Of a DNA stretch of 13,060 nucleotides, positions 6,490 to 12,321 are shown one piece after another. Each line of letters begins with the position of its first letter. The first letter of the stretch is position 1. The position numbers and the translations under genes are program-made. This DNA comes from Geobacter sp. UBA5730 (GTDB lineage Bacteria > Desulfobacterota > Desulfuromonadia > Geobacterales > Pseudopelobacteraceae), in NCBI GenBank assembly GCA_002419465.1, contig DIGE01000003.1:1-13060 (forward strand). The letters run 5' to 3'. The notes beneath the pieces were generated by a model. That model made no database searches, had not been told where the DNA came from, and worked only from the letters and a program-made list of their open reading frames with translations.

Positions 6490-7713
6490 ATGTCACAGAT
6501 CCATGAGGAGCAGGAAAGTATCTTGGAAAGTGGTTTCAGCAGGCGTGACTTCATCAAGACCGCAGCAGTGGTTGGTGCCAGCGTGTTGGCGGTGCAGGCA
6601 GTGGCAAGCCCACGGGAGGCCAATGCCGCCGAAGAGGCAAAGAAGGCTGCAACCGGTGCAACGGCAGCTGCTACGGGCAAGAGCGCCCTTAAACTGGATC
6701 AGGTACTGAAGGTGGCCCGTGAGAAAATGTACCCCCGTTGCCGGGTTTGCCCGGAGTGTGACGGTGTGGCCTGTTCAGGTGAAGTCCCCGGCATGGGTGG
6801 CATCGATTCCGGCAAGGCATTCCGTAACAACCTGGCAGCCCTGGCCAAGTATGAACTGAACATGCGGACCTTCCACGAGGTCAAAAAACCGGACACCTCA
6901 CTGACCCTGTTCGGGGTCAAGCTGGCCATGCCGATCCTCTCCGGCATTACCGGCGGCGTAACCTACAATATGGGGCTGCAGGGCAAGGTCTCTGAAGAGG
7001 AGTACATTGAAGGAATCATCGCCGGTTGTATTCAGGCCGGTACGATTGGATTTGCTGCTGACGGAATCGGTGATCCGCTCTCCGTCTACCAGACCCGCCT
7101 GCAGACCGTGGCAAAATACCGCGGCAAGGCAGCGGGCCAGATCAAGCCCCGCACCCAGGCCGAGATCATTGAGCGGATTCGCCTGCTTGAAGCTGCCGGT
7201 GCACCGTTCTTTGCCATGGATATCGACTCTGCCGGCCGCGCCTCGCGGGCCCTGCCGGGCAAAACCGTTGAGCCCAAAAACCTGAAGCAGTTGCGGGAAC
7301 TTGCCAAAGCAACCAGGATGCCGTTCATCATCAAGGGGATTATGACCGTTGAAGAGGCAAAACAGGCGATTGATGTCGGCGCAGCCGGAATCGTGGTTTC
7401 CAACCACGGCGGCCGGGTGATGGACCATACCCCTGGCACGGCCCAGGTGCTGGCGGCCATCAGCAACAAGGTGAAAGGAAAGATCGTTATCCTGGCCGAC
7501 GGTGGCGTCCGTTATGGCGCCGATGTGCTCAAGATGCTGGCGTTGGGTGCTGATGCAGTGCTGGTGGGCCGTCCGCTGGTGCGTGGCTCCGTGGGTGGCG
7601 GTCCGGAAGGTGTTGCCCTGATGCTGAAGAAGATGCAGGAGGAGCTGGTGGTTGCCATGACCCTGACCGGTACGGCTGATGTCAAGAAGGTCAGCCGGAG
7701 TATTCTGGTTTAA
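6490..7713 (+). CDS. Tat-exported FMN-dependent 2-hydroxyacid dehydrogenase-like flavoprotein with Cys cluster
   Basis: A 407-aa protein. The ATG at 6490 is chosen for the perfect AAAGGAGG (6475-6482) 7 nt before it; the frame is open further up from 6313 but that part has no such signal. A twin-arginine signal SRRDFIK (17-23), hydrophobic stretch and ANAA (44-47) predict Tat export. The mature part is an FMN_dh TIM barrel: LAMPILSGITGG (145-156), Lys282 in IIKGI, catalytic-type His306 in SNHGGR (304-309), DGGVR (337-341) and VGRPLVRG (359-366) for FMN phosphate. Before the barrel stands C84-x2-C87-x2-C90-x4-C95 in CRVCPECDGVACSGEVPG, known to me from clostridial cytoplasmic relatives of unknown substrate. 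By family it oxidises a 2-hydroxyacid (lactate-like) to a 2-oxoacid; here in the periplasm. The cytochrome and TatA genes downstream suggest an electron path and export help. The substrate is unknown. Confidence 0.88.
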   Translation: MSQIHEEQESILESGFSRRDFIKTAAVVGASVLAVQAVASPREANAAEEAKKAATGATAAATGKSALKLDQVLKVAREKMYPRCRVCPECDGVACSGEVPGMGGIDSGKAFRNNLAALAKYELNMRTFHEVKKPDTSLTLFGVKLAMPILSGITGGVTYNMGLQGKVSEEEYIEGIIAGCIQAGTIGFAADGIGDPLSVYQTRLQTVAKYRGKAAGQIKPRTQAEIIERIRLLEAAGAPFFAMDIDSAGRASRALPGKTVEPKNLKQLRELAKATRMPFIIKGIMTVEEAKQAIDVGAAGIVVSNHGGRVMDHTPGTAQVLAAISNKVKGKIVILADGGVRYGADVLKMLALGADAVLVGRPLVRGSVGGGPEGVALMLKKMQEELVVAMTLTGTADVKKVSRSILV

Positions 7714-7727
7714 GCTTTTCTTTCCCG

Positions 7728-7755
7728 GTTCCGGCAGGGTAGCTGCTGCCGGAAC
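7728..7755 (+). repeat. Intercistronic inverted repeat (10-bp stem, 8-nt loop)
   Basis: GTTCCGGCAG (7728-7737) and CTGCCGGAAC (7746-7755) pair perfectly in the 59-nt gap between the flavoprotein and cytochrome genes. There is no T run after it on either strand, so it is not a typical intrinsic terminator. It ends 6 nt before the AGGAG of the cytochrome gene and could stabilise the upstream message or tune the amounts of the two proteins. Confidence 0.6.
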
Positions 7756-7772
7756 TGCATCAGGAGCGACCC

Positions 7773-8753
7773 ATGTACAGAACATTCATGTTGACGATCT
7801 GCTTGTTGCTGGCCCTGTCCAGCCTGTCGTTTGCCACCCATGACAAGGCCCTGCTGTATGGCGGTGCCGGTCAGGGCCGGGTCATTTTTGACGGCAGGCT
7901 GCACGCTTCCAAGGGAATGGTCTGCAAAGATTGCCACAGTGCGATTTTTGACACCCAGAAGAAGGCCCTGATTACCATGCAGAACCATTTTGAGCAGAAG
8001 GCCTGTTTTGTCTGCCATAACGGCAAACGGGCCTTTAACGACTGCAATGCCTGTCACCGTAAGTTTGAGGCTGCCAAGACGGTGGTCAAGCTGTATGGCG
8101 CCGCCAGTGTGGTGGACAGCTTGATCAATCCCCATAAGGCCGCGGTTGAAAAGGCCACCGGCTACAGTCTTGAGATCGTCAAGAGCAATGCCGGCAAAGG
8201 GTTGATTGATCTGGCGGACGGCAAGTGTGATGCCTCACTGGCCTCTGCTTCGGTTGAGACCGTTGCCAAGGGGGCCAAGGCTGCCGGACGCGATCTGGAT
8301 ACCAGCAAGCTGCAGCTGCATGCCATTCAGATGGATCAGGTGGTCTTTGTAGTGAATCCGGCCAACACGGTGCAGACGCTGACCTTCCAGCAGTTAAAGG
8401 ATATCCACACCGGCAGGATCACCAACTGGAAAGCACTGGGTGGTGCTGATCAGACCATCAAGGTGGTCACCGACACCCTCTCCAGCGCCACACGGGGGCT
8501 GATCAAACAGCAGGTTCTCAAGAATGAGGAGTATCTCAAGGAGACCCTGCCGGTCAATGTGGCCACCATCAGTGACGAGGTTGCCAAAGATCCTGCTGCC
8601 ATCGGCGGACTGGGAGCCGGGTTTGTCAAAGCGGGTGTGGTGGTGGTAAAAACCGACAAGATTGAGCGTCCTTTGGGGTTGATCACCGTTGGCCCGCCTT
8701 CAGAAAAGGTACGCAAGGTAATTGAGGCCTACAAGGCAGTTGTTGCGAAATAA
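7773..8753 (+). CDS. Periplasmic three-heme cytochrome c fused to a PstS-like ligand-binding domain
   Basis: A 326-aa exported protein. A Sec signal peptide (about 1-21, ending SFA) is followed by a c3-type three-heme domain (about 25-98) with heme sites C51KDCH55, C78FVCH82 and C91NACH95. His44 in GRLHASKG and His72 in MQNHF are likely distal heme ligands. The pattern GGAGQGRVIFDG..HA matches the three-heme repeats common in Geobacter cytochromes. Residues about 104-326 resemble a PstS/PBP-like substrate-binding domain: VKLYGAASVVDSLI, SNAGKGLIDLADGKCDASLA, VVFVVNPANTVQTLTFQQLK, DIHTGRITNWKALGG and the LSSATRG loop. There are no ABC transporter permease or ATPase genes nearby, so the binding domain probably senses, presents or docks a ligand rather than importing it. 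AGGAG (7762-7766) is 6 nt before the ATG. Likely electron acceptor of the upstream flavoprotein, by inference. Confidence 0.9.
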   Translation: MYRTFMLTICLLLALSSLSFATHDKALLYGGAGQGRVIFDGRLHASKGMVCKDCHSAIFDTQKKALITMQNHFEQKACFVCHNGKRAFNDCNACHRKFEAAKTVVKLYGAASVVDSLINPHKAAVEKATGYSLEIVKSNAGKGLIDLADGKCDASLASASVETVAKGAKAAGRDLDTSKLQLHAIQMDQVVFVVNPANTVQTLTFQQLKDIHTGRITNWKALGGADQTIKVVTDTLSSATRGLIKQQVLKNEEYLKETLPVNVATISDEVAKDPAAIGGLGAGFVKAGVVVVKTDKIERPLGLITVGPPSEKVRKVIEAYKAVVAK

Positions 8754-8771
8754 GGTAAGGAAGGAACAGCT

Positions 8772-8966
8772 ATGTTTGGACTGGGTATGCCGGAGCTGAT
8801 GATCATCCTGGTACTGTGCCTGCTGATATTTGGACCTGGCAAGCTGCCGCAGTTGGGCGCATCATTGGGGGGCGCCATCAAGGGCTTCCGCCGGGCTACG
8901 GAGGAACCGCTGGTAACTGATACAGCGGCTCGTGACACAGAAACCGGATCCGCAAAAAGTACCTAG
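8772..8966 (+). CDS. tatA: Small TatA/E-type twin-arginine translocase subunit
   Basis: A 64-aa protein with a short N-terminal membrane helix (about residues 6-21), the hinge FGPGKLPQLG (20-29), and an amphipathic helix GASLGGAIKGFRRA (29-42), the classic TatA/TatE layout, then a polar Thr/Glu tail. TatA forms the variable pore or membrane-thinning part of the twin-arginine translocase and works with TatC, which is not in this window. AAGGAA (8761-8766) lies 5 nt before the ATG, and the gene starts 18 nt after the cytochrome gene, so it is in the same operon. Its position behind a gene for a Tat substrate suggests a dedicated or boosted export component. TatB is less likely given the short length and lack of its longer acidic tail. 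Confidence 0.92.
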   Translation: MFGLGMPELMIILVLCLLIFGPGKLPQLGASLGGAIKGFRRATEEPLVTDTAARDTETGSAKST

Positions 8967-8997
8967 ACGCAAGGGAAGCATGCATATGATCGTCTCC

Positions 8998-9027
8998 TTG
9001 ACTCAACAGAGTGCGCTGTGCTATCTG
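8998..9027 (+). promoter_or_regulatory. Tentative promoter for the B12-controlled btu operon
   Basis: TTGACT (8998-9003) is a good -35 box. The best -10 candidate is TATCTG (9022-9027) after an 18-nt spacer, matching only three of six positions. It lies about 50 nt before the first cobalamin aptamer, where a leader promoter is expected. The alternative is read-through from tatA, after which no clear terminator was seen. Confidence 0.3.
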
Positions 9028-9075
9028 GTGTGCTACACGACATATCCCGTAGCGGTTGTACGGGAGCTACATAAC

Positions 9076-9249
9076 GGATCAACGGTGCCCGCAAGGGCTT
9101 GATAGGGAAGAGGGGTGACGCTCACAGTGAGTCATTCCCCCGCGGACCCGCCGCTGTGAGCGAGGACAAAGGGCAGATCGCCACTGGTTTAAAAGACCGG
9201 GAAGGCGCCCGGAGGATGATTCGCGAGCCAGAAGACCTGCCTTGATTCC
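9076..9249 (+). ncRNA. Cobalamin riboswitch 1 (first of a tandem pair)
   Basis: The conserved pieces appear in order: GGTGCCCGCAAGGG near 9084, TGATAGGGAAGAGGGGTGA near 9100, GCGGACCCGCC near 9142, ATCGCCACTG near 9178, CCGGGAAGGCGCCCGG near 9198 and the B12 box GAGCCAGAAGACCTGCC near 9226. A closing helix is formed by ATCAA (9078-9082) with TTGAT (9242-9246). It binds adenosyl- or another cobalamin and lowers downstream expression. The usual GGTGCAAGTCC-type loop is replaced by a longer hairpin (about 9114-9134). An intrinsic terminator follows 60 nt later, so control by transcription termination is likely. No gene stands between it and the second riboswitch. Confidence 0.92.
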
Positions 9250-9309
9250 AGCACGAAACAATCCCCCGCGGTAGAGGGAGTTTCAAACCATTATCAGACT
9301 TTAAATACG

Positions 9310-9349
9310 AAAAGTCCGCATACTGCGCGTGCAGGTGCGGACTTTTTTT
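9310..9349 (+). terminator. Intrinsic terminator in the expression platform of riboswitch 1
   Basis: AAAAGTCCGCA (9310-9320) pairs with TGCGGACTTTT (9336-9346), with an extra CTGC/GCAG pairing inside, and runs into a T tract (to 9349). It lies between the two cobalamin aptamers and would stop transcription before btuB when the first aptamer holds cobalamin. Confidence 0.88.
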
Positions 9350-9365
9350 ATGTCATAGTTTCCAA

Positions 9366-9520
9366 CGGATGGTGTCGAGGAAGAGGGGTGCAAGACCCCC
9401 GCTGCCCCGCAGCCGTGAAGGGATCGAACGTCCATCGTGCCATGCACGAACAGCCACTGGGAATTATCCTGGGAAGGCGGACCAGTAGGAAGCCCTTAAG
9501 CCGGAATACCGCTCCATCCG
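9366..9520 (+). ncRNA. Cobalamin riboswitch 2, directly upstream of btuB
   Basis: A more canonical cobalamin aptamer. The closing helix P1 is perfect: CGGATGG (9366-9372) with CCATCCG (9514-9520). Between them come GAGGAAGAGGGGTGCAAGAC, CCCCCGCTGCCCCGCAGCCG, the GCCACTG box near 9450, CCTGGGAAGGCGG near 9468 and the B12-box variant AAGCCGGAATACCGCTCC near 9498. No terminator follows; the btuB ribosome binding site begins about 10 nt after P1. Control of translation start is therefore the likely mode, in contrast to riboswitch 1. Confidence 0.93.
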
Positions 9521-9529
9521 AAAACCCGA

Positions 9530-9535
9530 GGGAGG
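9530..9535 (+). promoter_or_regulatory. btuB ribosome binding site next to riboswitch 2
   Basis: GGGAGG lies 8 nt before ATG 9544 and 10 nt after the P1 helix of the second aptamer. It decides the btuB start against in-frame upstream codons, which fall inside the riboswitch, and is the likely point of translational control. Confidence 0.8.
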
Positions 9536-9543
9536 TAGCACGT

Positions 9544-11487
9544 ATGCAGAGCAGTAGACAGAGATGCACGGTATTGATTGGTCTGGTGATGGCGTTGTGC
9601 AGTAGCGCAGCTGCAGAGGAGCAGGTTGCGAAGCTGGATGAGATGGTGGTGACCGCCACCCGTGACGAGGTGCCGATCGGGCAGGTGGGAAGTTCACTTA
9701 CCGTGATCAGCGCCAAACAGATCGAGCAGCAGCAGAAACAGACCGTGGCGGATGCGTTGCGAATGGTGCCGGGCCTGGATGTGGTGCGCAGCGGCGGATC
9801 TGGTCAATCCTCGTCGATTTTCATGCGGGGAGCCGATAGCCGCCACACCTTGGTCCTGATTGACGGAGTGGAGTTGAACGACCCCTCCACCACCGGCGGC
9901 GAGTACAATTTCGGTTTCCTGACCACGGACAATATTGAGCGGATCGAGGTTTTGCGCGGTCCCCAGAGTACCCTCTACGGCTCACAGGCCATGGGAGGGG
10001 TGATCAACATCATCACCAAGCGGGGCAGCGGCAGGCTGACCGGTTTTGCCTCGGCGGAAGGCGGCTCGTTCTATACGGCCAAGGAGTCTGGCGGCATCAG
10101 CGGCAGCACCGATCAGTTCAATTATAGCCTGACACTTTCCCGGCTTGACAGCAGCGGCATCTCAGCTGCTGCGTCCAGCGCCGGCAACAGCGAGGAAGAC
10201 GGCTATCAGAACAGCTCCGTTGCCGGCCGCCTGGGGATTACCCCCACCCAGAACAGCGATATCGACCTGAGCCTGCGCTATACCAAATCGCGCAACAGCG
10301 CTGATAACGGCGGCGGGGTGGGGGCCGATGACCCGAACCGGGTCATGCGGACTGACGAGCTGCAGTTCAGGGCCCAGGGGACGCTGGCGCTTTTCAACGA
10401 TCTCTGGGAACAAAAACTGGGGGTGTCTCTCAACGATCTGACCAGATCCGATGACAATGACCGCGATGCCGCCCACCCGCTTGATTTTCAGCGGAGCGAA
10501 TACCACGGCCAAACCGTCAAGTTCGATTGGCAGCACACCCTGCGTCTGCACAAGACCAACACCCTGATTGTCGGCGCAGAAACCAAAGAGGAAAATGCCA
10601 AATCAACCTACTATTCAGAGGGCGTTTGGGGGCCGTATACCAATACCTGGGATGAGCAGTTTGCCCGCACCACCGGCGTCTATCTGCAGGATCAGCTCAA
10701 TCTCTGGGATAGCTGGTTCTCGACAGCTGGTGTCCGGGTCGATGATCACAGCCAATTCGGCACCGAGGCCACCTACCGCTTCACCACCGCCTATCTGATC
10801 AAACAGACCGACACCAAGCTGAAAGGCAGTTATGGCACCGGCTTCAAGGCGCCTTCGCTGTTCCAGCTGTTTGATCCCGCCAACGGCAACGCCGATCTCA
10901 AGCCGGAAAAAAGCACCGGCTGGGATGTGGGCGTTGAACAGGCCTTGCTCAATCGCCAGATCCATCTGGGTGCTACTTATTTCCGTAATGATTTTGAACA
11001 GCTGATTGACTGGGAACTCGTCGATCCGATCTGGTTTACCGGCACGTACAAAAACATCGCCAAGGCATCAAGCGAGGGGGTTGAGCTAACCGCATCGTAC
11101 CAGCCGTTTGACAGCCTCCTGATGCGCGCCGGTTACACCTACACCAAGACCCGTGATAAAGAGACCGGCGAAGAGTTGCTGCGCCGCCCCAAACATAAGT
11201 TGACCGGCGATATCAATTACCGCTTTTTGGGCGCGGGAAACCTGAATCTTGGCCTGGTCTATGTCGGCACCAGAGACGACCTGACCTTTGATCCGATTAC
11301 CTATGCCCAGCAGACGGTAACCTTAAAGGACTACCTGGTGGTAAATCTGGCCGCTTCCTACGATGTCACCAAAAACCTGCAACTGTTCGGGCGGATCGAC
11401 AATCTGCTGGATCGTCACTATGAAGAGGTGCTGGGTTATGGCACCCCCGGTATCGGTGCCTATGGCGGCGTAAAGGTATCGTTTTAG
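9544..11487 (+). CDS. btuB: TonB-dependent outer-membrane cobalamin receptor
   Basis: A 647-aa outer-membrane protein. Signal peptide 1-24 (ends SSAAA), TonB box DEMVVTATR (32-40), plug domain (about 45-160) with VADALRMVPGLDVVRSGG, the DGVELND loop, IERIEVLRGPQSTLYGSQAM (131-150) and GGVINIITK. The rest is a 22-stranded barrel ending with the usual C-terminal Phe (GGVKVSF), and the stretch NLLDRHYEEVLGYGTPG is characteristic of BtuB-like receptors. It takes up cobalamin using energy from TonB-ExbBD, which are not in this window. The ATG at 9544 is set by GGGAGG 8 nt upstream; the frame is open further up but only through the riboswitch. The two cobalamin riboswitches upstream and btuF and btuC downstream confirm the substrate. 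Confidence 0.95.
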   Translation: MQSSRQRCTVLIGLVMALCSSAAAEEQVAKLDEMVVTATRDEVPIGQVGSSLTVISAKQIEQQQKQTVADALRMVPGLDVVRSGGSGQSSSIFMRGADSRHTLVLIDGVELNDPSTTGGEYNFGFLTTDNIERIEVLRGPQSTLYGSQAMGGVINIITKRGSGRLTGFASAEGGSFYTAKESGGISGSTDQFNYSLTLSRLDSSGISAAASSAGNSEEDGYQNSSVAGRLGITPTQNSDIDLSLRYTKSRNSADNGGGVGADDPNRVMRTDELQFRAQGTLALFNDLWEQKLGVSLNDLTRSDDNDRDAAHPLDFQRSEYHGQTVKFDWQHTLRLHKTNTLIVGAETKEENAKSTYYSEGVWGPYTNTWDEQFARTTGVYLQDQLNLWDSWFSTAGVRVDDHSQFGTEATYRFTTAYLIKQTDTKLKGSYGTGFKAPSLFQLFDPANGNADLKPEKSTGWDVGVEQALLNRQIHLGATYFRNDFEQLIDWELVDPIWFTGTYKNIAKASSEGVELTASYQPFDSLLMRAGYTYTKTRDKETGEELLRRPKHKLTGDINYRFLGAGNLNLGLVYVGTRDDLTFDPITYAQQTVTLKDYLVVNLAASYDVTKNLQLFGRIDNLLDRHYEEVLGYGTPGIGAYGGVKVSF

Positions 11488-11490
11488 GCA

Positions 11491-12321
11491 ATGCGACTTA
11501 TTTTTCTCAGCATATTCTGTGTGGTTCTGCTTGCGGTGGCCCCCGGTTTTGCCGGGGAGCCGCCCAGACGGATCGTCTCACTGGCACCCAGCCTGACTGA
11601 GCTGGCCTGCGCCTTGGGGCTGGAAAAAAATCTGGTGGGGGTGACCACCTTCTGCGACCGGCCGGTCTCGGTCAAAGGCAAGCCCACCGTGGGGGGGCCG
11701 GCCAACCCCTCGCTGGAGGCGGTGCTGAGTTTGAGGCCCGATGTTGTGTTGGTGGATGAAGAGGGGGTCGGCTCTAACCTGGCAAAACGACTACAGAAAC
11801 TGGGGATCAGAACGGTCGTTTTCCATGGCTCGCGTTTGGATAAACTGGCTGCAGCGGTCCGGCAGTTGGGACAGGAGTTAGGCGTACCCCAACCGGCCAA
11901 CCAGCTGGCGGCCCGAATCGAGCAGGCGCTCAAGCCGCTTAAAACCATCCTGCCGGTGCGGACCCTATTCGTCATCTGGCCTGACCCGTTGGTGGCTGCC
12001 GGTCCCGGCTCCCTGCTGGATGATGCCATGAAGCTATCGGGCATGACCAATATCGCAGGTGATGCCCGTTCCGGCTATCCCCGGCTCTCGCTGGAGGCGG
12101 TTATCTCGCGCAATCCGCAGTTGATCATTGCAGGGCAGGGGGAAAAGCTGGTCGGCCCGATGAAGCGCATGCTCAATCACCTTAATTCACTGGATACCGT
12201 CAAACAAGGCCGGGTCTGCATTGTCAGCGATGCCCTGTACCGTCCCGGTCCCCGCATCCCGGAAGGGATCGCCGAACTGCGGGGCTGTCTCGAGTTGGCT
12301 CGTAAAGGTCAGCGACCGTGA
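11491..12321 (+). CDS. btuF: Periplasmic cobalamin-binding protein of the B12 ABC transporter
   Basis: A 276-aa periplasmic binding protein of the helical-backbone (class III) type. Signal peptide about 1-21; no lipobox cysteine after it. Family motifs: RRIVSLAPSLTELACALG (26-43), LVGVTTFCDRP (48-58), VGGPANPSLEAVLSLRPDVV (67-86), and LSLEAVISRNPQLIIAGQ in the second lobe. It receives cobalamin from BtuB and delivers it to BtuCD. It starts 3 nt after the btuB stop with only AGG close by, so it probably depends on coupled translation. Length is near that of E. coli BtuF (266 aa). Iron-siderophore binding proteins share the fold, but the riboswitch and btuB context favours B12. Confidence 0.92.
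   Translation: MRLIFLSIFCVVLLAVAPGFAGEPPRRIVSLAPSLTELACALGLEKNLVGVTTFCDRPVSVKGKPTVGGPANPSLEAVLSLRPDVVLVDEEGVGSNLAKRLQKLGIRTVVFHGSRLDKLAAAVRQLGQELGVPQPANQLAARIEQALKPLKTILPVRTLFVIWPDPLVAAGPGSLLDDAMKLSGMTNIAGDARSGYPRLSLEAVISRNPQLIIAGQGEKLVGPMKRMLNHLNSLDTVKQGRVCIVSDALYRPGPRIPEGIAELRGCLELARKGQRP

Noticed and set aside
7728..7755. Considered as a terminator between the flavoprotein and cytochrome genes
   Set aside because: No T run follows the stem on either strand; kept only as an inverted repeat.
6898..7785. 295-codon open frame on the minus strand opposite the flavoprotein
   Set aside because: Its His/Gln-rich translation has no family features and it lies wholly opposite a gene with clear catalytic motifs; it is a by-product of GC-rich codon use.
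9079..9261. 60-codon minus-strand open frame
   Set aside because: It lies opposite the first cobalamin riboswitch, whose conserved RNA pieces explain the sequence.
9388..9543. Upstream extension of the btuB reading frame
   Set aside because: This part is riboswitch 2; the signal peptide and ribosome binding site place the start at 9544.
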